From contig NZ_BMHT01000003.1 in the NCBI RefSeq assembly GCF_014641455.1, positions 117,911-181,910 of the forward strand: a stretch of DNA of 64,000 nt, written 5' to 3'. Shown here piece by piece: positions 8,584 to 16,471 of this stretch. The DNA is from Hymenobacter cavernae (lineage in GTDB: Bacteria; Bacteroidota; Bacteroidia; Cytophagales; Hymenobacteraceae). The notes below the pieces were generated by a model. That model had not been told where the DNA came from. It did no database searches and worked only from the letters and a program-made list of their open reading frames with translations. Position 1 is the first letter of the stretch. The number at the start of each line of letters is the position of its first letter. The position numbers and the translations under genes were made by a program.

Positions 8584-9963
8584 ATGCGTATGAAGTTTAT
8601 TCTACCACTTACTCTCTCGTTTTTAATAACTGCCGCTCATGTGCAGGCGCAGGCCCCTGAGCTAGCCTACTCGGCGCCCATCATGATTACGCAGGGCGGA
8701 ACCTACACCGGCAACTATCGCAGCCTGAGTTCCTCGGTGCCGTGCGTGGTTATCGTAACCAACGAGCCGGTGATACTGGAAAATTGCACTCTCGTGGGAG
8801 CCGGCGACCTGATTCAGGCAACGGGCGGCTCCAACCTAACGGTGCGGAAGTGCCGCGGCTACGGCCTGGAGCCCACCGAAGACAACCGCCCCCGTGGCCG
8901 CTTCGTGGATGCGTATCAGGCCAAGCAATTGGTCGTTGAGCATAATTACCTGGAGCATACCACCGGCATTCTGGCTAACCGCTGGAGCGGCGACGGATCG
9001 GCCCAGCAAACGCTAACCGTTCGCTACAACCAAGGGCTAAATTGCGACGGTCGCTTCCGCAACGGCGGCAAAGAGCACCGCAGCTTTGTGCAACTCAATA
9101 CGGTGCAGAACCTAGCCGGTATTGATGTCAGCTTCAATGAGTTCCGCAACGAACCTAACGAAAGCGCCGTGGAGGACAATATCAACTTCTACAACTCGTC
9201 GGGCACCGCCGGCAGCCCGGCCCGCGTGCACGACAACTACGTGCAGGGCGCCTATCCGTACCCGGCAACGGATAGCCACTTTACCGGCACCGGCATGACT
9301 ACCGACGGCGACGGCACTACCTCCGCCACAACCACTGCTTATCTGGAGGCCTACAACAACCAGTTTGTAAGTATCTGCAATGCAGGGATGAACATTGCCG
9401 CTGGGCACGATGTATCGTACCACGATAATCGAATCATCACCAGCGGCTTACTGCCCGATGGTACCCGCCTGAATGCTACCTACGCCGCTGCTTCTATCTT
9501 TAACGGCTATGGCAAGCCTGGCTCGGTGTTTTTCGGCAACAAGATTGAAAATAACACTATTGGCTACGTAAAAAGCGGCTATAACTTCCCCTATACCGAC
9601 CGCCACGACCAGGACGTGGTGACGGGCGGCAACCTGATGCCGATGATTGGCAACAACCACTTGCCCAACACTCCCATCACCATTCAGACCGAGCAGAATG
9701 AATGGTCTTTGTGGCAGCAAAAGCTTCAGCAGCAGCAGCTTTACGTGGGGCCGCTGGCTACCATTACCCTAGCTGCCAAGCTAGGTACTACTTCCATGGC
9801 AAAGCCGGTCGCGCAGGAGCTCTATACCCTAACGGGCCGTCAGTTGTGGCAGCGCCCATACAGCGAGAAGCTCGATTGGAGCCAGTTGCAGCCAGGCGTT
9901 TATGTGCTCCGTATCCGCCACCAGGATGGAAGCGCCAAGAGCGAAAAGCTGATGATTAAGTAA
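8584..9963 (+). CDS. Secreted right-handed beta-helix protein with type IX sorting domain
   Basis: A 459-residue exported protein. MKFILPLTLSFLITAAHVQA is a signal peptide; I start at 8584 because the upstream in-frame ATG (8479) would bury this signal behind 35 residues. Residues about 50-400 show repeated short strands rich in Asn and Gly (VIVTNEPVILENCTLVGAG, LTVRKCRGYG, LVVEHNYLEHTTG), the pattern of parallel beta-helix proteins such as polysaccharide lyases and pectate-lyase-like domains. No catalytic triad can be assigned. The last 70 residues (QELYTLTGRQLWQRPY to SAKSEKLMIK) match a type IX sorting domain. It is followed by a long hairpin terminator. Confidence 0.8.
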   Translation: MRMKFILPLTLSFLITAAHVQAQAPELAYSAPIMITQGGTYTGNYRSLSSSVPCVVIVTNEPVILENCTLVGAGDLIQATGGSNLTVRKCRGYGLEPTEDNRPRGRFVDAYQAKQLVVEHNYLEHTTGILANRWSGDGSAQQTLTVRYNQGLNCDGRFRNGGKEHRSFVQLNTVQNLAGIDVSFNEFRNEPNESAVEDNINFYNSSGTAGSPARVHDNYVQGAYPYPATDSHFTGTGMTTDGDGTTSATTTAYLEAYNNQFVSICNAGMNIAAGHDVSYHDNRIITSGLLPDGTRLNATYAAASIFNGYGKPGSVFFGNKIENNTIGYVKSGYNFPYTDRHDQDVVTGGNLMPMIGNNHLPNTPITIQTEQNEWSLWQQKLQQQQLYVGPLATITLAAKLGTTSMAKPVAQELYTLTGRQLWQRPYSEKLDWSQLQPGVYVLRIRHQDGSAKSEKLMIK

Positions 9964-9986
9964 GAAATAGCTGGGGGCAGCAAGCA

Positions 9987-10061
9987 AACTTAGGTTTATG
10001 ATAACGAAAGAAGCCCGTCGCGTCACGCCACGGGCTTCTTTCGTTATCATAAACCTAGGTT
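9987..10061. terminator. Long hairpin terminator with octamer at its base
   Basis: Inverted repeat with 31-base arms (9987-10017 and 10031-10061) and one mismatch. The right arm ends in ACCTAGGT (10053-10060); the matching left position reads ACTTAGGT, which is the single mismatch. The inner stem ends AAGCCCG/CGGGCTT around a 13-base loop. Confidence 0.85.
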
Positions 10062-10141
10062 TTCATTATAAAAGCCGTTCCTGGCAAAGCAGTGCTGGCT
10101 AACTTGCAAGCCTGATAAACGCACTACAAACGCTTCTCCTG

Positions 10142-10972
10142 ATGTCTCATTTGCTGCTTATCAATTGCCCGGACGAACGCGGCTTAGTTTACAAAATCAC
10201 CGAAGTTCTCTTCAAACACGCGTTAAACATTAGTAGCAACGGCGAATTCGTAGAGCGAGAATTCAACCACTTCTTCATGCGTACGGAGTTTACCGGCGAT
10301 TTTGACCGGGAAGTGCTGCTGCAAGACCTGCGCCAGGCGCTGCCGGCCGGCGTCACGATCAAGCTCACCGATAAGCGGAAAAAAGACATCGTGCTGCTCG
10401 CGACCAAAGAGCACCACTGCCTCAGCGACCTGCTGATTCGGCATGCGTTTCAGGAGCTGAACGCGCGCATTCTCTGCGTCATCAGCAACCACGAGGTGCT
10501 AGCCGACCTGACCCGGAAGTTCGACGTTCCGTTTCAATACATCAGCCACGAGGGCAAGAGCAGAGAAGAGCACGAGGCGGAAGTGCTGGGTGCCATTCAG
10601 GCGTATAATCCGGAGTTTGTGGTGCTGGCCAAGTACATGCGCATTCTGTCGCCCGAGTTTGTGGCGCATTATTCCAACCGCCTGATCAATATCCACCATT
10701 CGTTTCTGCCCGCATTTGTCGGCGCCAATCCGTATGCGCAGGCGTATGAGCGCGGCGTAAAGATCATCGGGGCCACGGCGCACTTTGTTAATGAGCAGCT
10801 CGACCAAGGGCCTATTATTGCCCAGAGCATTATTCCGGTCGATCATACCCAAAGCGCCCGCGAAATGGCGCAGGCAGGCCGCGACGTGGAAAAGATCGTC
10901 CTGGCCAAATCCCTGAAGCTGGTCTTTGATGAACAAGTGTTTGTTTACCGCAATAAGACGATCATCTTTTGA
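10142..10972 (+). CDS. purU: Formyltetrahydrofolate deformylase
   Basis: A 276-residue enzyme releasing formate from 10-formyltetrahydrofolate, supplying formate to purine synthesis and balancing one-carbon units. The N-terminal 80 residues form an ACT-like domain (LLINCPDERGLVYKITEVLF). The C-terminal formyltransferase domain carries the NIHHSFLPAFVGANPY block with the catalytic His and the LDQGPIIAQ block with the catalytic Asp; the Asn-His-Asp set appears intact. Length and domain order match PurU. It stands alone between a terminator and the tRNA genes. Confidence 0.95.
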   Translation: MSHLLLINCPDERGLVYKITEVLFKHALNISSNGEFVEREFNHFFMRTEFTGDFDREVLLQDLRQALPAGVTIKLTDKRKKDIVLLATKEHHCLSDLLIRHAFQELNARILCVISNHEVLADLTRKFDVPFQYISHEGKSREEHEAEVLGAIQAYNPEFVVLAKYMRILSPEFVAHYSNRLINIHHSFLPAFVGANPYAQAYERGVKIIGATAHFVNEQLDQGPIIAQSIIPVDHTQSAREMAQAGRDVEKIVLAKSLKLVFDEQVFVYRNKTIIF

Positions 10973-11043
10973 TAAGCTTCTGATTGCCAAAACCTAGGTG
11001 CCCAATCAACAGATCTAGGTAACCTAGGCCTGCTGCAAAATGC

Positions 11044-11086
11044 CGTAAAAAAGAAAGAGTCTCCCGGCCTTAACCAGGAGACTCTT
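11044..11086 (-). terminator. Terminator after the tRNA-Asp pair
   Basis: Stem AAGAGTCTCC (11055-11064) and GGAGACTCTT (11077-11086) with a 12-base loop. On the reverse strand it is followed by a T run (11047-11053). It ends the leftward tRNA transcript. Confidence 0.8.
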
Positions 11087-11117
11087 AAACTAGAAGGCGA
11101 AGCCGAAAACTTCCTTG

Positions 11118-11191
11118 CGGTCCGGACGGGACTCGAACCCGCGACCTCCGCCGTGACAGGGCGGCATTCTAACCAACTGAACTACCGAACC
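11118..11191 (-). tRNA. tRNA-Asp (anticodon GTC), copy 1
   Basis: A 74-base cloverleaf read on the reverse strand: acceptor GGTTCGG pairing with CCGGACC (one U-G pair), D arm, anticodon stem CCGCC/GGCGG around CTGTCAC (anticodon GTC), five-base variable loop, TTCGAGT T loop and G discriminator. CCA is not encoded. It is identical to the copy at 11242-11315. Confidence 0.97.
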
Positions 11192-11205
11192 TTCTACTTA
11201 TAACG

Positions 11206-11240
11206 AAAAAGCCGCTCAGCGTATTGCTGAGCGGCTTTTT
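11206..11240. terminator. Terminator between the two tRNA-Asp genes
   Basis: Perfect 15-bp stem (11206-11220 and 11226-11240) with a 5-base loop and A/T tails on both sides. Its reverse-strand start is one base after the 3' end of the upstream tRNA, an unusual place for a terminator within a tRNA pair. Confidence 0.85.
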
Positions 11241-11241
11241 G

Positions 11242-11315
11242 CGGTCCGGACGGGACTCGAACCCGCGACCTCCGCCGTGACAGGGCGGCATTCTAACCAA
11301 CTGAACTACCGAACC
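11242..11315 (-). tRNA. tRNA-Asp (anticodon GTC), copy 2
   Basis: Identical in all 74 bases to the copy at 11118-11191, so it folds the same way with anticodon GTC. It is the promoter-proximal gene of the leftward pair, with a Bacteroidota-type promoter 50 bases upstream. Confidence 0.97.
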
Positions 11316-11365
11316 AATTACTTTAACTTGAGTGGAAAACCGTGTGTCTTTCCGTTAAAGTGATG

Positions 11366-11396
11366 CAAAGGTAGAAGGAGGTTTGAGACTACACAA
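11366..11396 (-). promoter_or_regulatory. Promoter for the tRNA-Asp genes
   Basis: On the reverse strand a TTG (11396-11394) is followed by 20 bases and TACCTTTG (11373-11366). This matches the Bacteroidota sigma-ABfr layout TTG-N19/20-TAnnTTTG. Confidence 0.75.
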
Positions 11397-11493
11397 CACT
11401 CGTCCTGTTTTTTCTGCCTCAATAGAGCCAATTAGAGCGCTTGTGGCTGTCTCTCAGCGACATTATTTTTTGGAAAATCATTCCGGAAGCTGC

Positions 11494-11527
11494 TTTGTCG
11501 CAGATGGAGCGGTTTCGCTTACCTTTG
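11494..11527 (+). promoter_or_regulatory. Promoter for accA
   Basis: TTTG at 11494-11497 and TACCTTTG at 11520-11527, spaced 22 bases. It lies inside the longer open frame of accA, supporting the start at 11572. Confidence 0.65.
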
Positions 11528-11571
11528 CTGCCTGCTTTTTTCCGCAACCTGACTATCCTATCTACTTGGCA

Positions 11572-12519
11572 ATGCTCCTCGATTTCGAACAACCTATCGC
11601 GGCCTTAGAAGGCAAGCTCCGTGAAATGCAGCAACTGGCGCTCGACAGCCAAGTGGATGTATCGGAGGCTGTAGCGGCCCTGGAGGCCAAAATCAAGGCT
11701 CTTAAGAAAGAAACCTACGCTAATCTTACGCGCTGGCAGCGCGTGCAGCTCTCGCGCCACCCCGAGCGCCCCTACACGCTCGACTACATTGAGGGCATGA
11801 CCACAAAGTTTGTGGAGCTGCACGGCGACCGTACCGTAGCCGACGATAAGGCCATGGTGGGCGGCTTTGCCGAGCTGGATGGTCGTACGGTGATGTTTAT
11901 CGGCCAGCAAAAAGGTCGCAACACCAAGCAGCGGCAGTTCCGCAATTTCGGTATGCCTAACCCGGAAGGCTACCGCAAAGCGCTGCGCCTGATGAAGCTA
12001 GCTGAGAAGTTTAATAAGCCCATTGTCACGCTCATTGATACGCCCGGCGCTTTCCCTGGCCTGGAAGCGGAGGAGCGGGGACAAGGCGAAGCCATTGCCC
12101 ACAACCTAAAGGAAATGTTCTTGCTGAAGGTGCCAGTTATCTGCGTCGTTATTGGTGAGGGTGCTTCGGGCGGCGCCCTGGGTATTGGCATTGGCGACCG
12201 GGTGCTAATGCTGGAAAATACCTGGTACTCAGTTATTTCGCCGGAAAACTGCTCTACGATCCTATGGCGTTCCTGGGATTATAAAGAGCAGGCAGCTGAA
12301 GCTATGAAGCCCACCGCTAAGGACATGATGGAAGCCAAGCTCGTGGATGGCATCGTGAAGGAGCCCCTAGGTGGCGCCCACACCGCCCCGCAAAAGATGG
12401 TCGAGACACTCAAGAAAACGCTCGTTAAGGCGCTCGACGAGCTAGAAGCCTTGCCCACGGAAGAACGTATCAGTCAACGGATTGACAAGTTTGCCGCCAT
12501 GGGAGTGGTGCTTGAATAA
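11572..12519 (+). CDS. accA: Acetyl-CoA carboxylase carboxyltransferase subunit alpha
   Basis: A 315-residue subunit that, with the beta subunit, transfers carboxyl from carboxybiotin to acetyl-CoA, the first committed step of fatty acid synthesis. It begins [19 protein letters not shown], a coiled-coil N-terminus typical of AccA, and carries the crotonase-like core with [30 protein letters not shown] and [14 protein letters not shown], which builds the oxyanion hole. The frame is open further upstream (to 11383), but that extension overlaps the promoter and has no family match, so I use 11572. accD is not in the window. Confidence 0.96.
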   Translation: MLLDFEQPIAALEGKLREMQQLALDSQVDVSEAVAALEAKIKALKKETYANLTRWQRVQLSRHPERPYTLDYIEGMTTKFVELHGDRTVADDKAMVGGFAELDGRTVMFIGQQKGRNTKQRQFRNFGMPNPEGYRKALRLMKLAEKFNKPIVTLIDTPGAFPGLEAEERGQGEAIAHNLKEMFLLKVPVICVVIGEGASGGALGIGIGDRVLMLENTWYSVISPENCSTILWRSWDYKEQAAEAMKPTAKDMMEAKLVDGIVKEPLGGAHTAPQKMVETLKKTLVKALDELEALPTEERISQRIDKFAAMGVVLE

Positions 12520-12520
12520 G

Positions 12521-12648
12521 GCAATGAGCAATTGTCAATGAACAGTGAGCCATTGATAATTGAGGAGATGCGCGGCGGAGTGCTTTGCTACACTTTGCCG
12601 CGCATTCTTAGTTTTACTGCTCAATGTTCATGGATAATCTTCATTGCA
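12521..12648. repeat. Simple-word inverted repeat before the MBL-fold gene
   Basis: The left part (12521-12566) repeats words such as ATGAGCAATTGTCAATGAAC and CATTGATAATTGAG; the right part (about 12617-12648) carries imperfect reverse complements such as TGCTCAATGTTCATGGAT. The element fills the whole gap and reaches the ATG at 12649. Confidence 0.55.
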
Positions 12649-13497
12649 ATGACGCTTCACACGATTGATACGGGGCTATTTAAACTCGATGGCGGCGCTA
12701 TGTTCGGCGTGGTGCCCAAGAGCTTGTGGCAGAAGCTGAACCCCGCCGACGAAAACAACATGTGCACCTGGGCCATGCGTTGCCTGTTGGTGGAAGACGG
12801 TAACCGGCTCATTCTCATTGATAATGGTATTGGCGAAAAGCAGGATGCTAAGTTTCGCGGGCACTTCTACCTGCACGGCGACGACACATTGGAGAAGTCG
12901 CTGCGAAAGCTAGGTTTCACGGCTTCCGACATTACCGACGTATTCCTGACCCACCTGCACTTCGACCACTGCGGCGGCTCGGTGGTGCGCACCCCCGATG
13001 GCAAGCTGGTGCTAGCTTTTCCGAATGCTACCTATTGGAGCAATGAAGCGCACTGGAACTGGGCCGTGTACCCAAATGCCCGCGAGAAAGCTAGCTTTCT
13101 GAGGGAGAATATCTTACCGATTCAGGAAAGCGGCCATTTGCAGTTCGTGGATGCAGCGGTGGGTGTACCCAGTGCCTTGTCGCAGTTCTCCGAAATCATC
13201 TTTGCCGACGGGCATACCGAGAAGATGATGGTGCCGCTGTTGCGCTACAAAGGTCGGACCCTGGCTTTTATGGCCGATCTGCTGCCATCTACGGGCCACA
13301 TTCCGCTGCCTTATGTGATGAGCTACGATATGCGCCCGCTAGTGACGCTCAGCGAGAAAGAAGCTGTTTTGCGCCGTGCCGCCGAAGAAAACTGGGTGCT
13401 CCTCCTCGAACATGACCCGAGCGTGGCTGCCTGCACCGTGCAGCTCACTGACAAAGGTGTGCGGTTGGCCGATGCGCTACGGCTGGAGGATTTATAG
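12649..13497 (+). CDS. MBL-fold metallo-hydrolase
   Basis: A 282-residue metallo-beta-lactamase-fold protein. The zinc motif HLHFDHCGG (HxHxDH) is near residue 100, with a later His in FADGHTEKMMV, an Asp in FMADLLPSTGH, and LLEHDPS near the end, so a binuclear metal site looks intact. The family includes lactonases and other hydrolases of soluble esters; the substrate is unknown. I start at 12649 (MTLHTIDTGLFKLDGG) because the upstream open frame is repeat DNA. No signal peptide. Likely cytoplasmic. Confidence 0.85.
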   Translation: MTLHTIDTGLFKLDGGAMFGVVPKSLWQKLNPADENNMCTWAMRCLLVEDGNRLILIDNGIGEKQDAKFRGHFYLHGDDTLEKSLRKLGFTASDITDVFLTHLHFDHCGGSVVRTPDGKLVLAFPNATYWSNEAHWNWAVYPNAREKASFLRENILPIQESGHLQFVDAAVGVPSALSQFSEIIFADGHTEKMMVPLLRYKGRTLAFMADLLPSTGHIPLPYVMSYDMRPLVTLSEKEAVLRRAAEENWVLLLEHDPSVAACTVQLTDKGVRLADALRLEDL

Positions 13498-13564
13498 GAC
13501 TTAGTGCTTAGTGTTCAGAAAAGCTAGGTTCCCTTAGAACTTTCCTCAAACAAACCAGTACTCT

Positions 13565-13631
13565 TAAGCACCAAGCACCAAGCACCAAGCACCAAGCACC
13601 AAGCACCAAGCACCAAGCACCAAGCACCAAG
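13565..13631 (+). repeat. Tandem CAAGCAC heptamer array abutting a start codon
   Basis: One TAAGCAC (13565-13571), eight exact CAAGCAC units (13572-13627) and a partial CAAG (13628-13631), followed at once by the ATG of the patatin gene. A loosely complementary TTAGTGCTTAGTGTT lies upstream at 13500-13515. A 7-base unit in this place could change promoter or leader spacing by slippage. Confidence 0.9.
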
Positions 13632-14396
13632 ATGATCGGATTAGCCCTATCGGGTGGCGGCGCGCGGGGTATTGCCCACCTGGGCGTACTGGAAGCCCTG
13701 AACGAGCTGCAAATTCCGGTGGCGCGACTGGCGGGCGTAAGCTCCGGCGCTATTGCCAGTACTTTTTATGCCGCGGGTTTTCCGCCCCGCGAAATCCTGC
13801 GGCTATTTCAGGAGGTAAATATTACCCGGCTCACCCGGATTGCGCTGAGCCGCTATGGGCTGTTTCGGATTGATGCGGTCGGGACGCTGTTTGAGCGGCA
13901 CCTAGGCGTGGGCTGCACATTCGAGCAGCTGCAACTTCCTCTGACGCTGGTGGCTACTGATTTGGTAGAAGGCACATCGGTGCGCTTTTCGAGCGGGCCG
14001 TTGGTGCCGCCGCTGCTAGCTTCGGCGGCGGTGCCTATTCTGTACCGACCAGTAGAATATGAGGGCCGGCAACTGGTGGATGGTGGGTTGCTCAACAACC
14101 TGCCCGTAGAAGCACTCTTGGATGTGGCTCAGCCAGATCTGCGGATCGTGGGCGTGCACTGCAACCCGCCCAACCGGGAGGCACAATTCAACAACATCCG
14201 TGGGGTAATCGAACGCACGCTGAACCTAGCTATTGGGGGCAATACGATTTTGAGTAAACAGCTCTGCCACTTGCTCTTAGAGCCGCCCGAGCTGCGTAGG
14301 TTCCGTACCATGAGCTATCGGCAGGCCCCCGAACTTTTTGAGATTGGCTACCGCTACACACTGAGCCGGGCCGCTGAGCTGGAAGCTTTGCTGTGA
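13632..14396 (+). CDS. Patatin-like phospholipase
   Basis: A 254-residue serine hydrolase of the patatin/RssA type. It carries the oxyanion motif GGGARG (residues 8-13), the nucleophile elbow GVSSG (Ser 37) and the catalytic Asp in VDGGLLNNLPVEAL near residue 153, so the Ser-Asp dyad is complete. Family members cleave acyl chains from phospholipids or neutral lipids. No signal peptide or transmembrane segment, so it is probably cytoplasmic or peripheral. The heptamer array directly before the ATG leaves no purine-rich ribosome-binding site; this start is set by the GLALSGGGARG motif, which needs the ATG at 13632. Confidence 0.93.
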   Translation: MIGLALSGGGARGIAHLGVLEALNELQIPVARLAGVSSGAIASTFYAAGFPPREILRLFQEVNITRLTRIALSRYGLFRIDAVGTLFERHLGVGCTFEQLQLPLTLVATDLVEGTSVRFSSGPLVPPLLASAAVPILYRPVEYEGRQLVDGGLLNNLPVEALLDVAQPDLRIVGVHCNPPNREAQFNNIRGVIERTLNLAIGGNTILSKQLCHLLLEPPELRRFRTMSYRQAPELFEIGYRYTLSRAAELEALL

Positions 14397-14427
14397 AAAG
14401 GGTAAGTCGCGGCTTATTGGCTTACGC

Positions 14428-14435
14428 TACATTTG
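14428..14435 (+). promoter_or_regulatory. Candidate -7 box for the acyltransferase gene
   Basis: TACATTTG fits TAnnTTTG and lies 50 bases before the ATG at 14486. No clear TTG at the right spacing. Confidence 0.45.
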
Positions 14436-14485
14436 CCTAGTTTTGATACCCGGCAGCACTTCTCACCAGCTGCTTTCTCTTTCGC

Positions 14486-15055
14486 ATGGCTCGCAAAACC
14501 TCTACTTTCTGGTATCTTTTTTCCCGCTTTTGGTTCTGGATAACGGGCTGGCACCTAGGTCCGCGCGTGCCACCAGGCATTCCCAAAAGCATGATGATTG
14601 CCGCGCCCCACACCAGCAACTGGGACTTTATGTACGCGCGCGCCGCCTTTTTTCTGATGGATGTGGATGTGAAGCTCACCATCAAAAAAGAGTGGACGAC
14701 CATTCCGGTGCTCGGAGCTTTGGTCCGCTCACTCGGCGGCTTGGCCGTGGACCGCAGCAAGAACAACAGCCTGGTAGATGGCATGGTGCAACTGTTCAAT
14801 GAGCGCGACGAGCTGGTCATCCTTATCACACCCGAGGGCACGCGTAAGTACCAACCCAAGTGGCGCAAAGGCTTTTACCACGCCGCAGTCGGTGCCGGCG
14901 TGCCCATTTTGCTCGGCTATCTGGACTATAAAAACAAAGAAGCCGGCGTCGGTCCGCCCTTTTACCCGACTGGCGACTACGAAGCCGATCTGGAAAAGAT
15001 TAAGGCTTTCTACCGCACAAAACAAGGTCGCTTTCCGGATCAGGGCGTGCGCTAA
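14486..15055 (+). CDS. 1-acylglycerol-3-phosphate acyltransferase family protein (PlsC-like)
   Basis: A 189-residue acyltransferase. The catalytic HxxxxD box is HTSNWD (residues 42-47) and the phosphate-binding PEGTR block lies near residue 115; VDRSKNN is a further family block. A single hydrophobic stretch near the N-terminus (FWYLFSRFWFWITGW) suggests inner-membrane association. It is shorter than classical PlsC (about 240) and resembles the short Bacteroidota group, whose acceptor lipid is not established. The neighbouring patatin in the same direction may act on similar lipids (inference). Confidence 0.87.
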   Translation: MARKTSTFWYLFSRFWFWITGWHLGPRVPPGIPKSMMIAAPHTSNWDFMYARAAFFLMDVDVKLTIKKEWTTIPVLGALVRSLGGLAVDRSKNNSLVDGMVQLFNERDELVILITPEGTRKYQPKWRKGFYHAAVGAGVPILLGYLDYKNKEAGVGPPFYPTGDYEADLEKIKAFYRTKQGRFPDQGVR

Positions 15056-15114
15056 GGGTTTCCTGGCTTGGGTTTGTGTATCTTCGGCGTGCTGCCAGAA
15101 ACCATAAGACTGCT

Positions 15115-15726
15115 ATGCCTGAAAAGCTCCAAACGCTCCTGCTCATCTTTATCGGACTGCTCGCCTTGGTGGTGCGCTGGTGGAAGAAGGCAAAGGAAAC
15201 CATGCGGCGGGAAGCACAGGAGCGCCGACTGCCATCGCCCGGTCAGCCCAAACCTAGGTCGGCGCGGCCAGCCAAGCCGGGGTTGCCAGCCAAGCCGGGG
15301 TTGCCAGCTACGTCGTTTGAGGAACTGCTGAAGCAGATGCAGACGCAAAACCAGCAAGGCGCGGGACCTAGGTCGGCGCCTGCGCCAGTTGCAACAATCC
15401 CCGAAACCACACCGGCCGGGCGGCCGTTGCCGCGCGAAAAAGCCAAGGCTCCGCGTAGCTTAGAGCGCACCGAAACGCGGCCGGTTTCCTTGGAAGCGCC
15501 TGCTACGGCGCGTCCGCTTGATGCGGCGCCACCCGTGCGGCAGCGGGCCGCCGCGTTGCCGCGCGCCAATGCACCGCGCCCCGAGGATTATTGGAGCCGG
15601 CAGGCTGCGCCCAGCGAACTTAGCCCCGCCAGCACGCGCCGACACGTAACCGACCTGCTGCGCAGCCCAAGCGATGTGCGGGCTGCATTCATATTAAGTG
15701 AAATTTTGAAGCGCAAGTACGAGTAA
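15115..15726 (+). CDS. Single-pass membrane protein with Pro-rich disordered region
   Basis: A 203-residue protein of unknown family. MPEKLQTLLLIFIGLLALVV is an N-terminal membrane anchor, followed by a basic stretch (RWWKKAKETMRREAQERR) and a long Pro/Ala/Arg-rich, probably disordered region. It contains a DNA-level tandem repeat near 15270-15310 encoding KPGLPAKPGLPA. The C-terminal 40 residues (TRRHVTDLLRSPSDVRAAFILSEILKRKYE) look folded. Two octamers (15252, 15366) lie in frame in the same 13-base context and both encode Pro-Arg-Ser-Ala. An earlier ATG at 15076 is possible but adds a poor N-terminus before the membrane segment. Confidence 0.7.
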   Translation: MPEKLQTLLLIFIGLLALVVRWWKKAKETMRREAQERRLPSPGQPKPRSARPAKPGLPAKPGLPATSFEELLKQMQTQNQQGAGPRSAPAPVATIPETTPAGRPLPREKAKAPRSLERTETRPVSLEAPATARPLDAAPPVRQRAAALPRANAPRPEDYWSRQAAPSELSPASTRRHVTDLLRSPSDVRAAFILSEILKRKYE

Positions 15727-15747
15727 GCGCTTCTGAACAGCTGGCGC

Positions 15748-16410
15748 TTAATCCTGCGTTAAGGCGTAGGCGACCAGATTTGCGCCCATGCGCAGCGCGG
15801 CTTCGTGAACGGCCGGCGTATCTTCGGGGTAGGTACCTAGGTCTTCCCAGCCGTTGCCTAGGTCGCATTCATACGTGTAGAAGCACACGAGCCGGCCTTT
15901 GTACAGGATGCCAAACCCTTGCGGCCGCTTGCCGTCGTGCTCATGCACTTTAGGCAGACCTTTCGGGAAGGCAAACTTTTGGTGGTAGATGGGGTGGGAA
16001 TAAGGCAGCTCGACGAACTCCAGCTCCGGAAATACTTTCTTCATCTCGGGGCGGATGAACTTGTCGAGGCCATAGTTATCATCGATGTGTAGGAAGCCGC
16101 CGCCAATCAGGTAACGACGCAGGTTCTTGGCTTCGGCCTCGGTGAAGGAGACGTTGCCGTGCCCCGTCATGTGGACGAAAGGATAGGTGAACAGCTCTGG
16201 CGAATCCAGCTCCACGGTGGCTTCGTCGGGCGCGATGTTGGTTTTTAGGGTTTGGTTGCAGAACTGAATCAGGTTCGGCAGTGAGGTTTTGTTAGCGTAC
16301 CAATCGCCGCCACCACCATAGTGTAGCTTAGCAATACGAAAGCTAGGTGCCACGGGTGCGGCCGCTACCGTGATGAGCAGGAGGAAGCTGAGGAGAAAGG
16401 ATTTGAGCAT
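15748..16410 (-). CDS. DUF4159 domain exported protein
   Basis: A 220-residue protein with signal peptide MLKSFLLSFLLLITVAAAPV and a DUF4159 core: LHYGGGGDWYANKTSLPNL, the FPFVHMTGHGNV-like segment (YPFVHMTGHG), and GGGFLHIDDNYGLDKFIRPEM. The fold resembles a glutamine-amidotransferase-like flavodoxin fold, but its role is not established. I start at 16410 because the signal peptide begins there; the frame is open to 16479, through a half-copy of the GCAGAGGTGC repeat. It lies 62 bases after rsmE in the same direction, probably co-transcribed. Confidence 0.85.
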   Translation of the reverse strand: MLKSFLLSFLLLITVAAAPVAPSFRIAKLHYGGGGDWYANKTSLPNLIQFCNQTLKTNIAPDEATVELDSPELFTYPFVHMTGHGNVSFTEAEAKNLRRYLIGGGFLHIDDNYGLDKFIRPEMKKVFPELEFVELPYSHPIYHQKFAFPKGLPKVHEHDGKRPQGFGILYKGRLVCFYTYECDLGNGWEDLGTYPEDTPAVHEAALRMGANLVAYALTQD

Positions 16411-16426
16411 TGTTCTGATGAGATTT

Positions 16427-16460
16427 CCCGCAGAGGTGCGCTGAGGTAACGCGGAGGCCC
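16427..16460. repeat. Half-copy of the GCAGAGGTGC repeat (family D)
   Basis: TTCCCGCAGAGGTGCGCTGA followed by AACGCGGAGG between rsmE and the DUF4159 gene. It resembles one arm of the full inverted repeat at 32416-32532; no matching second arm is seen. Confidence 0.55.
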
Positions 16461-16471
16461 GTAGACGTCGT

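Noticed and set aside
13565..13631. Tandem heptamers as a CRISPR-like array
   Set aside because: The units are 7 bases and directly adjacent, with no spacers.
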